Origin: Cyanoderma ruficeps | Lineage: Eukaryota; Chordata; Aves; Passeriformes; Timaliidae | Direction of reading: 5' to 3' | Assembly: GCA_008694505.1 (NCBI GenBank) | Contig: VZDJ01000060.1 | Coordinates: 129,599 to 193,598, forward strand | DNA: 64,000 nt | Shown: positions 13,701-26,461 of the stretch, piece after piece | Numbering within the stretch: position 1 is the first letter of the stretch | How the letters are laid out: each line of letters opens with the position of its first letter | Made by a program: the position numbers and the translations under genes | Notes under the pieces: model-generated | Databases searched by the model: none | Told to the model about the DNA's origin: nothing | Seen by the model: only the letters and a program-made list of their open reading frames with translations

Positions 13701-14944
13701 GCAGGAAATACTCCGAGCAGAAAAATGAGCCATTTCTGGTAGGAGAGTTTTGCCTACAGGCCTGGGGAGGTTTTGCAGAGAGAAATGTTCATCAAACACC
13801 AGCCTTGGCCTCTTGGCTCCAATTCATTCCTCCAGAAGCCATCTGGGGTGATATTCCCAGAGCTGGCTCTGGGCTGCTCAGCTACAGAAAGTCCCAGTGA
13901 AAGCACCTGGGGGAGAGGAACAAGCTGGGTTATGTCCTGTCCCTGAACCTCAGGAAAGCCCCAATCCCTTGGTCCTACACTCAGCCAAGTGGCTGAAGAA
14001 AGGGTTTTTAGTGGACCCAAGGATGAAAGAACTGAAGCCATAATATATGACACAGTCCTTCCAAACCACTCTGCAGAAGTGGAAGCATGCATTTATCTAA
14101 ATAGCATTTAATTCTTTGGAGTTGGAGTGTCTCAAGAGCCATCTGCTTGAAACTCCTCTCCAAACAGAGTATCTAAGTGAAGTATGAGGTCTCTTTCTTC
14201 CTCCCACACTCTCTCTGCCAAAATCAGACACAAAATGACTGATCTCAGATATTTCTGCTTTGTTACTTTCCCTGTCTGCATTTCTAAAAGAGAAATGAAA
14301 TAAAAAGAGATCCCAATGAATCAAGCTATATAGTATTTTGACTTACAATGCATTTTTTAATGAAATCACAGGTCAGTTCTGGTAAGGTTTATTGCATAGA
14401 CAAGATTTCCATTATCTTTTCAAGCAAAAGTGAGTCCACCCTGCTCAAGGTATGGAATGGAATTGAATCTGAAATCTCAGCTTTGCTGCCTTTGCTGTCC
14501 CACGAGCAGGGCACAAGGTGACAGTGTCTGGGGACCACGAGGGTGACAGGCAAGAATTGACTGCTTGGCTCACCCCTCCACACATCCACATCTCTGTGTG
14601 ACCCTTGTGGAAGCCTGGCACCAGAGCCTGTCCATGGCTCTCCAGGGAGCTGCTCTGATTTAGGAGCAATCAAATCAAAACCAATCAAAAGCCTGAGCAA
14701 ACTTTGCACATTGCTGGTGGTGAGGCTTTTCTTGATGCATTTAATGCCACTGGGACTTCAGCGCTAAGCAGCACCACAAAAAGGGAAATGCTGAACACAG
14801 GTTTGTGTGATCCTTGTCTCATCAGCAAAGATCAGTGGAATTTTCCACCTAAATCCCCCAGTGCCTCCACTGGCTGGTGAATAAACTTGAAAGAACATAA
14901 CTCACACAGGCTACTGTTGAGGGGACAGTATTATTCCTGGCTCA
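10741..14944. other. Non-coding intergenic block
   Basis: No coding exon is recognised. A short ATCC tetranucleotide run ends in a single N at 13635. The rest is unique-looking, CpG-poor sequence. Confidence 0.55.
13612..13635. repeat. (ATCC)n microsatellite ending in a one-base gap
   Basis: Nearly six ATCC units are followed by a single N. The one-base N probably marks a collapsed tetranucleotide array, so the true repeat may be longer. Confidence 0.8.
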
Positions 14945-15464
14945 CTTCTGCTTCTCTGCTCCATTTTGTGAGACCTCACGTGCAGAGCAGCATGCAGCCC
15001 TGGGGTCCCAGCACACAGAGGACACAGAGCAAGTCCAGACAAGAATGATGTGCTCTGAGGGATGGAGCATCTCTCCCTTGGAGGCAGGCTGAAAGAGCTG
15101 GGATTGCTCAGCCTGAAGAGGAGAAGGCTCTGGGAAGGCCTTACTGCAGTATTGTATTTCAGTACTTCAAGGGGGCTCACAAGATTGGAACAAACTTTTT
15201 ATCAGGGCCTGCTGCAACAGGACAAGAGCAAAGGTTTTAAACTGAAACATGTTAGATTTATGCTAGGCACAAGGAAGGAGATTTTTACACTGGGAAAACC
15301 ACTAAAACACTGGCACAGATTGCCCAGAGAGGTGGTAGGTTCCCCATCCCTGGAAGTATTCAAGGCCAGGCTGGACAGAGCTCTGAGCAACCTGGCCTGG
15401 TTGAAGATGTCCCTGTTGACTAAACTGTCTTTAAAGATCCTTCCCAACCAAACTATTCTGTGAC
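14945..15464 (+). mobile_element. CR1 LINE 3' fragment (plus strand)
   Basis: This is a 5'-truncated CR1 non-LTR retrotransposon, the dominant bird LINE. The hallmark stretches occur in order: TGTGAGACCTCACGTG, then GGAGCATCTCTCCC, GGCTGAAAGAGCTGGGAT, GAGAAGGCTCTGGGAAGGCC, TTTTAAACTGAAACATG, TTGCCCAGAGAGGTGGT, and CCATCCCTGGAAGTATTCAA. It ends in CCTTCCCAACC and ATTCTGTGA, the usual CR1 terminus. A 133-codon open frame inside is a by-product of the repeat and not a host gene. The many substitutions indicate an old copy. Confidence 0.92.
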
Positions 15465-17340
15465 ACAAAAGGAAGTAAGTTGCTTCCTGGGGTGAGGGTG
15501 TCAGCTCCTTAAAACTTTTGTTATATCCTAGTGCAATAGGTGTGGACTGCAAGCCGTATTCATATGGTAAGGATTTAGATTACAGATGAAGTTCATCCTG
15601 CAGCATCACTCCCCTATCCATGGACACGAACAGGGACCTGACCAGGCTGCCCACCATATATCTGGATTTTCCTTTCACAGGACAGCTTGATGGAAAGGCT
15701 GCTTCTGAAATAAAGGCCAGCCAAGATGAGCAGGAGAGTGTTTATTTTCAAGTATTTGAGTACCCTAAAGGTTGCCTCCTTTTGAACAGCTGCCATTGTT
15801 TACATCCGAGCAGAGAATTATTCCAGCATACAGGGAGACAAGCCATCGCTCACAGCAAGGAATAACTTCTGTTAGAAATAGTTCAAGGGCCCAATTGTAA
15901 AAACCTTCCCCAGCCAAAATTCCCAAAGAGCAGTGCATGTCAGAAACCAGCGGTAAAATCCCAGCCTGAACTCATTCCTCAGAGCCTCAGTCCAAAATCT
16001 GAACCACTGGCTTTCCTCTGCACTGAGATCTGGAGGGATTTGGGGTTTCTTGCATTTCTGGTGCCAGCTCTGAAACACCTACCCACATTTTTCTCTCAGG
16101 TACTAGTCAAGAAGGAATTTTTATATACTGAGCTCATTAAGGAAAAATTAGGAACTGGTTTGTATTCAAGAATGCTGTGTTTGGGAAAAAGAAGAAAAGG
16201 GTGTTGTCACTGAAGTATGTGGGTGCTTTTATCATTACAAAAGAAAGTTGAAGTTTCAAAGCCATATTTGGTTGCTTGATCAGCTATTTGCTTTGTACAT
16301 CATGGCTTAAGAATTTAATCAGTTTCCTTTTGGAAGTTTTTTTGTTGTTTTTAGAAAAACACTCTTCCTCTCAAAACAGGGTAAAAGGCTATTTGGTAGG
16401 TGGATTGTTTTTATAATTTTCCTCATTCCATGTGCTAGATTTCAGTGGTTTAAAAAATAGTCACGTCCCATTCTCAACTACAGATGAGCTCCTACTTACA
16501 CAACACAATCTGGACCAGAGTCCCATGCATTAACTTATCTTTTGACCAATTACTAAAAAAAAGATTAGTGACAGAAACACCCATCTTGCAAACACTTGGG
16601 CAAATACAACTTCACTCATACAAGTGACTTCCCAAATCTATATCCATACAGGGGTGCAACATTTGCACAAATCGAAAGGTGTTTGCATTCACATGGGTGC
16701 AGCTGCAGGAACTCTGCAACCGCCTGATATTCCATAATACAGAAAGAAAGAGGAAAGCGTGACAATTATTAGGCAGAAGCTTGCATTTCCATATTCCCCA
16801 ACTGCATTATTGCCAGTCTGCTCCTAGGATTGCTTCTCACATCACCTGAGAGCCCACAAAACAGCCTCTGTTTTAGTTATTTCCTCTCCAGGTCTCATTA
16901 AAAGCCTCAAAGAGGCACATCTGATCACCTGCCCAGGAAAGCACAGAGCTGACAGCTCTTACACAACTCAGTACCACTGCAAATGCTCCCTAAGCACCAG
17001 TTCAACTTGGAAGCAAAGAGAAAAAGTTGTGTTTATACCCCAGTGTCTGCTGGTACCTTCAAAGCAACCACCTTCCAGGAAGGAATATGCATATCAGAAA
17101 AAGAGGATGCAAGAGAAATCAGAAGCGAGAATGTAGATATACCCCATTTCCAAAACAACACATCAAACAAGCAGTTTCTGAGGTTAACCCAGTGAACCAC
17201 AGAGAAACTGCTTTGCTGGAGAGTATTTCAGAAATACATTACACACCCACAGGCTTCCCACTCCCCATCCCTGCTCGTACAAACCCTCCACAGCACAGCA
17301 CAGCAGTCACAAGGCAGACAAAAGAGCAGCACCAGCCCTG
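15465..17340. other. Non-coding intergenic block
   Basis: No gene or known repeat is recognised. The stretch 16,080-16,800 is AT-rich. Confidence 0.5.
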
Positions 17341-17431
17341 AAATCCAAAGCTCTGCGAAGCGTGGGATGCTGAAACCCTCACTGCCCTGATCGAGGAGAC
17401 GATGCTCGAGAGGGAGAGGAGGGAGGGATGT

Positions 17432-17601
17432 GCTTACTGGCTGCCGGAGAGCCCGGGAGTGCTGCGGGGCGGCCGCCGCCGGGAGGAGGGAAGGGATGGA
17501 CCGAGCGCTGCCAGCGGCTGCGGGACGGACACGGGAGCGCTTTGGTCCGGGACTGTGCTGGGATGTCCAGCGGGAGAGACGCGGCTTCCACACTTATAGC
17601 A
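17432..17601 (-). promoter_or_regulatory. Candidate TATA promoter and non-coding first exon, possibly FHL1
   Basis: On the minus strand a TATAAG box (17599-17594) precedes about 130 bases of CpG-rich sequence ending in a splice donor, CCA|GTAAGC, so the exon end would be 17438. A transcription start near 17,565-17,570 would give a first exon of about 130 nt. Orientation and position fit the next gene in human order after SLC9A6, FHL1, which has several alternative non-coding first exons. No LIM-domain coding exon lies in the window, so the link rests on synteny only. A single N at 17602, inside a poly-T run on this strand, lies just upstream of the TATA box. Confidence 0.35.
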
Positions 17602-17619
17602 NAAAAAAAAAAAAAAAAA
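17602..17619. repeat. Poly-A run (poly-T on minus strand) with single-base gap
   Basis: One N followed by 17 A on the plus strand. It immediately precedes the TATAAG element on the minus strand, so its true length would affect the upstream promoter region. Confidence 0.85.
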
Positions 17620-17639
17620 GAGGTTAGTCCAGCCCAGAG

Positions 17640-20600
17640 GAGCACTGCTCCTGGCTGGAAGTAGGGAGCTCCTCCCAGGGTCACTGCATCATCCATGGGG
17701 GGAAAACCCCAAACAGCGACGGCACTTTGCCAGTAGAGCTGTTCCGAGCCTCCCCACAACAGCACAGCGCTGTCATGGGAACCGTGGGATGCAGCAGGCT
17801 GGGAACAGTCCCGCTGTCCCAAAAAGTGCCAGCAGCTGCACTCTCAGACAAGGAAACTGAGGCACAAAACCTTTGCAGGAGGATGCCTCGCCAGGTTCCT
17901 GTCCAAACAACCCTCTGACAATGCTAAAGCCTTTCCTGGAAGCTCAGTTATACATCACCTTCAGGTTCATGGACAGAATTTGCAGGATACAAAATGAACA
18001 GCAGGGGTGTATTTCAAGTGAGAAGTCTGCAGGGAGGGAGGAGACCCAACTGAAGAGAGCACAGAAAAAAAATACGCCAAAAGAGGAACATTTTCTTCAA
18101 CACAGACATGAAAAAAAGTATTGTCAGGTAGCAATTCATCCCTATTGTAAAAAAATCTGCCTGACTGTGCTACACCACACCAGAAAAATCTCACTACGTT
18201 CATGTTTGTTTTCTCCCTTTCTCCATCCCTCACTTTTTTTATATCCTTCTGAGTTCATCCCACATTATTCCCTTCTTCTTTGCTATTGGACACAGGGCCC
18301 AGCAAGTCACTAAGTTTGATTTTTAACAAGAGGTGCTCGTGTTGGAGCTCTTGCCCTACAAACAGGCTTTTGTGGTGCCTTGGAGAGCCACCACAGAGCT
18401 CCTGACTAATGGCAGGAGAGGCTGGCAGGTGTGCTGGACACAGCACCAGCATCCCTGGAAAGCAGATCATTATACTTGGGCCAAGAAATTTGTCTTTGTT
18501 AGTGGAACAGAAACAATGTGCAAGAGCAAATACACTCTCTTTATAAAAACATCCATATTTTTTAGTGTCTCTGTTCATTCAACAGGTAAATCCCACAGAT
18601 TCCTCCAACACTGAATCATCTGTATTAACAACATCCCAAGCAGGGACAAGAACATTGGGCTGCCCTAAGGTTCAAGGCTCAGACCTTCACCACTTGCCAA
18701 GAACAACTTCAGGCATGCATAAAACACAGATGTGAAACACCAACATCATTTATCACTATGGACTGAAGTTTACACTTGATTTTCAAAGGAATCCAAATAC
18801 CCATTTCCAGCTCATTTTTCCAACAGCTCTCCCAGCAAGCATAAAACTCACCATTAGTGAGAACTTTTCTCTAATGGCTGTAACCAGCCATCAGACCTAC
18901 AAGAACATTAGCAGAACCCCCTGCCACTAAGGTGTGATGTTTATTACATGTTTGCAGCAGCAGAGCTCCAGAATTCGTGAGAAATGAGACCCGTCAAGGA
19001 TGGGACATTCAGACAGAGCATTCCCAGTTAGAGAAATCAAGCCAGGAGCTCCAGGAGAAACCAGAGGTGTAGAGTGTGAGGTAGATAAGCCAGGTGTTGC
19101 ACAACTGTAGGAGAACATCACCAGGGAAAATTACCCTGCAGACAGCTGCTGCAGGGCTTCTTCTTTCCAAAGGAGTTCTCCTGCCTCTGGCCATAAACAG
19201 AAACAGGAGGAGAGAGGAGTGGAAAGGGCACTGCTCCAGGGGAGTCAGTACCAATGGAGTCCCTTCACCAGATTGCAGCCATTGCCCCTGACCCCACAGA
19301 GGTATTTGGGGACTAATCCTGCACCTCTGCAGTTGCATCTTGGAAGGTCTTGATGAGATGATGCATCCTGGAGAAGCACAAGTGTTCTGATAAGTGCCTG
19401 ACAACAGGCACCTGCAGCCCACCTGCAGCATAACAAGCATCCCATATCTGCAGGGAATGTCATCAGGCTGCTGTCAGGATCCTCTGCCTCTTATTTAAAG
19501 CCTTGCACATACAACACAAACTGTAGGTTTCATGACCAAATCCTGAACATCAGCTACCATCAGAAGCAACTCCTAGGCAGCGTGTCTGTCAGCTTAACAG
19601 AGTAGCAGCTAAATAATAAATTCATCTATTTAATGTGGCTCTCACTGGTTACATCAGAGCAGGCTGTTATTTGAGTAATTCATTGCTCTCATTGAATTGC
19701 AGCTCAAGGCCTCATCCTGCAATTGCTCCATCCTTTAGATTCCTGTTGGATTCACTACCCAGTCCCATGTGCACAATGCCACTTCCAGAAAAAAAAGCAG
19801 CACAGTCTGCAAAGGCAAGTGGCAGAGAGCAAGTGCTTTACCCCATCTTTAGTATGGTTACTCCTGCCAGAAAGTGAGTGTGTGCAGGATCAGACCTCAA
19901 ATCAGACCTTAAAATGACCAGTATACCTGACAGAGAAGAATTTAAGCACTCCAAAGCTTGCACTTATCACAGCAGCAGCTTTATTCTGTTTGGAAAAGAG
20001 CACTGGATGATTTAGAGAGCAAGGACAGCACACAACCAGAGTCAAGGAACAGGCACTGGGACACTGCCACATTACAGATATGGAAGAGCATTATAAAAAT
20101 CTCTGCCAAAACATCGGGTTAAACAAGAATAAAGTGCAAGAATGACACAACTCATTGCAAAGGACTGAGTCAACTCTGAGTCAATCCCTTGCTACCACCA
20201 GTGCTTACTAAGGAAGATAATCAATTACCCTGCAAAATGATTTTTGGCAAACAGTGTAAATAAATCAAAAAAACAAGGACTCCAATGATCCAATACATCC
20301 TTGACTAGTTATGCAAACAAAATGAATTATAAGCAGAAGCACTTAAAACTGAGTTGGTTGAATTGCTCATTCAAATCTATCTGCTAGGAAACTTTATTTG
20401 GAGATGGTAGAGCTTGCAGAGGGTGTGGGGAGGCTGCTCTACAGCCAAGTGCTCAAGAAACCCTGAGGGCAGGATACCCCCAAAGCCAAGGGCTCACCCC
20501 AGAGCAGGGATCATCTGCACCCGTGGAGAAAAAGGTGTCTTTTGATTCATCCTTTGTCTCTCTGCACTGATTCCATTAAATCCCTCTGCAGCCACAGAGG

Positions 20601-22124
20601 AGGAAACCTTTCCACACTGTGGGGCCTGGTTTTGGCACTGGAAGGAAGCCAGTCCATCTTGGGGTGAATCCATGCAGAATGCTCTTCATGTGCACCGTGA
20701 GTGGGTGTGGCTGTCCTACTTCCCACAGACCAAGTTGGGGCTGGGTGTGGCATGTCCTCTCCATGGCGTCCCCTAGTCAGGGCTGACAGGGGTGACAATC
20801 ACCCTGTGTGGGATAGACCTGCCCCACTCACCTGCCTTAGGTGGGACACCATGGCCACACAGAGCCACAGAAGCTCTTCACACCAGGAGAGAGAATCTCC
20901 ACACAGAAACCCTCCAGAGCCTTCCTCTCCCAGTGAACCGCACAGCAACCTCAGCTCTGGTGAAAATTACCACCAATCCCCCTCATTGACGTAATTACCA
21001 GTCATTATCCCCTCTCACCCCTTGTGCAAAACAGCTGGGAAGGGCTCTTCCCCCACCCCCCCGAACAGTCCAAAACAGCTGGGAAGGGCTCTTTTCCTCT
21101 TCAATTTGCAGTCTGAGGGATGCATCTATTTTGGGCTTAAGGTACCATCACAAACCCTCTTGACTCCCTATCCACACTGACTCCCCAGGGTTACTGCCCT
21201 GTTAATTCCCTAACTGACAGGCTCCATCCTCCTTTCACCACACAGCCACCTGCTTTCACCAGCCTCTGAGGGCAGCAAGCCTTCCCAGCAGAGGCAGCCA
21301 CACAGGTTGGCTGCTCCTGTGACATCTACGTCTCTTGTCTGTGCAGAAGTCATTCGTGCCTTGTTTTGGATGGGTTCCTTTTCCACTGGAATATAAAGCA
21401 TCCGTGGCTCACACAGGCCTCCCAGCTGAAAGGAGAACTATCATGTTGGAAAGCTGATCCCTTGAGGCCCCAGTGATGGACCTCTCCTTCATCTGTCTTC
21501 TGACTTTCCCAAAGTCTGTTTTCAGCCCCAGGTGCACACCCGGGCAGTGAGTCATTTCAAGAGATCCAAGAAAGAGGAAAAAGAAGAAAAGAAATAGGGA
21601 ACGAGATCCATCAGTCTCCACACCCTCAACCATCCCACCATTCTGCTGCCCTGGGGGATAACTGGTGGCCAGATGGAGCCTCAGCCCTGCAGGCAGCTGG
21701 AACTCACCTGACACCAGCTAATTACCTCACAGCCATCAGCACAGTCTCCAGGCAGGCAAAGTAATGGAAAAACCGAAACACTTCAGAGTTATTCCTCTCT
21801 GGGAGTAAGGGAGGGGCTATGGAAGGTTTGGAATGGTGTGGTTAAAACATCAGTGATGCAAAGCCTTTTCCATGGAGTTTAAATATATAACACACTGCTT
21901 TCCAAATTGATGCAAAGGAGAGCATCGATACCTGTCGGCCACATACCATGGGCTGTGATCCTCAGTGGGAGCAGCCAGGCTGCAAAAAAACAGATATGTC
22001 TGTGCTTCTGCAGCAATTCTTCCTATCAGTGTGGTTTGGAAATCATACACATGCAAGGGAGTGAGGGTGAAATTGCTGAAGGGCATCAGTAGATTCCTCT
22101 TCATCACTGGTTGAGCAAACCAGA
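17640..22124. other. Non-coding intergenic block
   Basis: No coding exon is recognised. A 23-bp exact direct repeat containing AAACAGCTGGGAAGGGCTC occurs at 21027-21049 and 21071-21093, separated by a C-rich spacer. It includes an E-box-like CAGCTG in each copy. Confidence 0.5.
21027..21093. repeat. Short direct repeat, 23 bp x 2
   Basis: Two identical 23-bp units are spaced 44 bp start to start, with a C-rich spacer ending in CCGAACAGTC. Each contains CAGCTG, an E-box core used by myogenic bHLH factors. A regulatory role is speculative; a small local duplication is the simplest reading. Confidence 0.7.
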
Positions 22125-22385
22125 AAAGGACCAAGTTGTCCTGGCCTCAAGTTGCACCACAGGAGGTTTAGATTGGACATTAGGAAATATTTCTCTGCTC
22201 AAAGGGTGGTCAAACATTGAAACAGGCTGCCCAGGAAAGTGGTGGAACCACTGTCCCTGGGAGAGTTCAAAAACCATGTAGATGTGGTGCTTAGAGACAT
22301 GGTTTAGAGCTGGGTTTGGCAGTGCTGGGTTAATGGTGGGACTTGATATAAGCTTTTTCCAGCCTTTATGATTTTATGATTTTTT
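22125..22385 (+). mobile_element. CR1 LINE 3' fragment (plus strand)
   Basis: A diverged 3' piece of a CR1 element. Recognisable stretches are GCACCACAGGAGGTTTAGA, TTGGACATTAGGAAATATTTC, GGCTGCCCAGGAAAGTGGTGG, CCCTGGGAGAGTTCAA and the terminal TATGATTTTATGATTTT repeats. It is more diverged than the copy at 14,945 and belongs to a different CR1 subfamily, judging by its terminal repeat. Confidence 0.88.
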
Positions 22386-25300
22386 TAATTTAGTGGGCAA
22401 AACAGCAAGCCACACAAAAGGATTATGATTGTATTAGGTGACATGCACAAGACTATTCAGCTTTTCCCAATTTATTGTCAAAGTATTTCTGTAGCATAGC
22501 CCTAAGATACCATCAGCAAACCTGGATCAAAGGAAATTTCCAAAAGCTGGACAATCACCTGCTGAGAGCCTGCTAGTGAATAAGGCTATGAGTAATTACA
22601 GTGGCTGTGTTATTTGTGACATCACTGCTACTCAGATTTTCCTGAGTGACACCAGAATCTGCACATGGAGAAGGGATCTAGCTAAAGATTTTTCCCACCT
22701 TTAAAAAGCAGCTGCAGGGATGGCTCAGCTATCAGATTAAGAGGAGCAGCCGTGTCAGCCCCCTTGGTGTCCTTTGGCAGAGTCCAAAATGCTTCTCCCA
22801 GAACAAGTTGCTCCTTCTGTGCATGGAAAATTACAAAGGTGACTCCCATTTATAAAAGATGATGCACCAGAGCCCCACAGGAATGGACCCATCTGTTGGC
22901 TGTAACAAGACTACATTCGGAAAAGGCAAGAGAAACTAAGGTTTCCAAATGTCTTTCCAGCAACAATTTAAGTTTCAAAGGAGTGTTGGCAGCAGTCACA
23001 GCTACTCACCTGCAGCCTGCAAGGGGCTATTCAAACACACCAGGCTTTCTGCCAAGGGTAGGGCTTGAGGTTTTCTGCTCTACGGTCATTTGAGCTTCAG
23101 CATTTCCATGCACATTCATGTCCTGGGTTCTGGTGTTTTTTTCCTGCTGGATCACAAGCAAGGAGGTGGGAACAGCAGGCAGCTTGTGGCCACAGGCACT
23201 GCCCCACATGGGCCCACATCCCTGGGACAGGGCAGCCTGTGAGTGCACAGCTCTGCCCCTGCATACCCACACACCAACCTCAGGGCTGTGCAAACCTTGC
23301 CTGACCCTGAGTAGAGCCCACAAGCTGAAGTTTGGGCTGGCCTGGCTGAAAATAAAACCTTGCTCCTGCACAATTACTGCTCTTTCTAGAACTTTTCAGC
23401 CATCCTCTGCTGAAGTCAAGTAAATTTCCACTGGCTTCAAAAACTGCTAGGGCACAGTGTGTTTAAGTGTTTCCAGACTTTGGCCCTTCCAGCAAACACC
23501 TTTGCCAGACATTAAACAATAATAAGAATCCATCAAATATTTGAGTATTCCCATAAGCCAAACAGATAAAATTTGAGGAGAGGTTTGGTTTTTGGTCCTT
23601 ATCAGTTATCAATTCCTGGGTGGATACCTATTGAGAGAGATTTAACAAAGGTTTCTAATAGCAATGAGGTAAAGAAATAGCAATATAATACAAGGTTTTC
23701 CTTCAAACACAGCAAAGGGATTTGTGATGATACATATTATAGGCACATGTATATCTTTATCTTACTATATATAATTACCCTAATGTTGATCTTTCTCCTT
23801 GGTGCCAGACTCACCAGGAGTTTCAGGTTCCAGATTTGAAAAGATGCTTCCAGGCAACAGACCAAAGTTAAGCTTCTTTATTGATTTTAGCTTTAGATTT
23901 TAGTCCAGGAAGAAAATCATTCAAGGTACAGACTAACATAGGCAAAATACATGTTTTAATAGCAGAGAAAATTTTCAAAGCGTGACAAATTTCATTTTGC
24001 TTGAGTCTGCAGCTAAAATCAAATCAATTAGAAAGCTGAAGACCATGAAGAAATACATACAACTGGATTAGATCATTCCATGAACATGAGAGACAACAGG
24101 CATGGGATGGGCTGGGGCTCACAGTGTTTGCTGCAGCTCAGCAAACCAAAATAAAATTCCCCATCGTGGTGCAAACTGCTTGATTGCCTTGGGCTGAGTC
24201 ACAACATCAGCCCCTCAGGCAATACCTGTCTGGCTCCAGGGCTGCTGGGAATGCTGTGGACACGCTCCAGAAAGGATCAGTGCCTGCAGTCCCTTGTTTG
24301 TTCACCTGTTAGTGTGACCACAATGGAGGGAGTTGCTCAACGTGCCCCAGGTTCCTGTGTGCACACAAAGACATAATAGCACGTTTTGCTCCACTCCTAG
24401 GGAGGTAAAGATATATGAAGGTTTAAAATGCAGGCTTTGCAACAACAGACAGTTAGTTAGAGGACAGGTTTTCAGGCTCAAAAATACCCCATGGAGAATA
24501 TTCTGGTTCCAGAGCAGAGCTGGAGACCACTGCAATAGACCCATACAAACCTCTGCTGCCACAGCATCTTGCAGTCAATGGGATGGGATGCAGAGTCACA
24601 CCTCAGCCCCCTCCAGCACCTACCACCACCATGTCCTTGTCTCTCTGGATGCAAAGCCTCAAGCTGCAGAGTCTTACTGAATGCTCTGCTGGCTCCTACA
24701 TAGTGATTTTCTGTGACTCACAATTAATGCTGGTGAAAATTATATCTAATGTCATAGTTAATGGCATCTGAATCTGTGCAGAGGATTAAATTTGGTGTTC
24801 TCCAAGGTACCAGTCTAAATAACCCATATGGTGCCCAGGGGTACACCAGGAGCAAAGTGGAGAAAGCAGCCACTCCTCCAAGGCTATGGATGAGCTCTGT
24901 CCCAGGGCTGGAACTGAACACCAGCCCAGCTCACCACACCCAAGTGTCTCTGCATAATTCAAAGTCTTTTTTCTTTTACATAAAGGCAATGGGAATCATA
25001 CTTATTGCTCAGACCTGCACTGATGGTGATGTGGAAAAGCCAGGTCACACCTTTCCACCTTTTCTGCTTTCTCCTTGTGTCCAACAGCACTGGCTAAATG
25101 ACCATTTTGAATTTCTACATCAGATCAATTTTCCTTTGCTAAAAAAATCATTAAAATTATAAATTATGGAAAACTTTGTCACAAACAATGTTGGGGGTTT
25201 TATTCTCTATGTCAAACAAATCAAGGGTATCCCATTAAACTATATATTTCATGTTAGCTTCACACTTAGGCAAAAAGTAAGTTTGTGCAAGATTTCCAGA

Positions 25301-26340
25301 GGCTTTGTTTCACAAACTAAAAAAGAAATAGTCATGGGAAAATTACAAACCATTTGGCACTAAGGAAATTATGAATGCAATTTCCTGAGCTCAGTGTGCT
25401 GAAGGAGCTGCAGTAAATAGCTGTCAGGCAGCTTTCTCGAACAAAAGATTTTAAATTTGATACCCAGCTGTGAAGGGGATTTGTCTGTGCTGGACTTTAG
25501 TCTCCTTCCAGTCAGATGGGATTTTCAACTGGCTTAGTTTAGCTGGCGCAAAGGGAGCATGGGTGTGTTGCCTTTGGTTTAAACCAAATTTTCTGGGAAT
25601 TATGTCTTAAGTAAAAATGACAGAACTCACTTCTTTGCTGAGTTCTGCTGAAGAAAAGTGATTTAATGATGATTTGAAGTCAAACTGAGAGACCCAAGAG
25701 AAAGGTCTCAGACATATGCATGGCTACAGAGAGGCTGTCTTCCTGCCCCTTACAAACTGAAATAAATCTCTTCAGTAAAAGCAGATTGGGATTTTTTTTT
25801 TTCCATCAGCAGCTGAAGCAAGAGTTGGGATCAGAAGAAGAAACTAAACCAACAGCAGGAAAAAATATTTGGCATTAGATACTCTGGATCTAAGGAAGAA
25901 CACGAAAATTGTGCACAAACTGCCTAGATTTTGATGAAACAGCCCCTCAGGAGAGCAATGCCCTGCCATGAGGGGTGACAGGGGCATGTCCCAAGACAAA
26001 AAGGGCTCTGGGTGCTGCACATTCTCTTTCCACCTCTCTCAAGCAAACCTGAGCTGGTCAGTGAAAAATGCTGCCATTTGGGGGGGCTGGTCAGTGCCTC
26101 GTGTCCCCCTTCCCGAAGCTGCTGGCTGGGGTGCAGGTGCTGGTGGGTGCAGTGGGTGCTGCTGTGATGTGGCAGCACAGCCAGACCCAGCTCTGACTGC
26201 AGGAAGGGTCAGGCAGAGCCCTGGGCGCTGCTGCCTCCAAGTGCCACAGCATTGCCCCAGGCTCCCTGCAGAGAGGATCCTGCCCCTGCCAGTGTCCCTG
26301 GCAACTCAGAGCCACAAACATCAAGGGGTAGGAGCCAGGA
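22386..26340. other. Non-coding intergenic block
   Basis: AT-rich between about 23,460 and 24,050. No gene, RNA or well-supported repeat is recognised. Confidence 0.5.
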
Positions 26341-26350
26341 GAGACAGAGG

Positions 26351-26461
26351 GATTGGCCAAATAGGAAACCTGGTAACTGGCTATAAATATTTACACGCTG
26401 CGCTTCAGCTTTACTCGTTCTGCTGCATCAGAGGCACGGTGGCCACGGAGTCCAGGTATTA
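26351..26461 (+). promoter_or_regulatory. Candidate TATA-box promoter with short first exon
   Basis: On the plus strand an inverted CCAAT box (GATTGG), a CArG-like CCAAATAGG, and a TATA box, TATAAATA (26382-26389), follow in order at plausible spacing. About 65 bases after the TATA comes CCAG|GTATTA, a possible donor with exon end at 26455. The stretch between is CpG-bearing, unlike its surroundings. CTATAAATAT also resembles a MEF2 site. Transcription here would run towards the SLC9A6 3' end, opposite to the strand expected for FHL1, so it may be an enhancer, an antisense RNA start or chance. Confidence 0.3.

Noticed and set aside
15062..15463. 133-codon open frame
   Set aside because: It lies inside a CR1 3' region that is normally non-coding and carries CR1 landmark sequences throughout.
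24735..24850. Possible CR1 reverse-transcriptase remnant (GVLQGTSL-like reading)
   Set aside because: It resembles the CR1 GVPQGSVL motif for a few residues only; the flanks do not continue the match.
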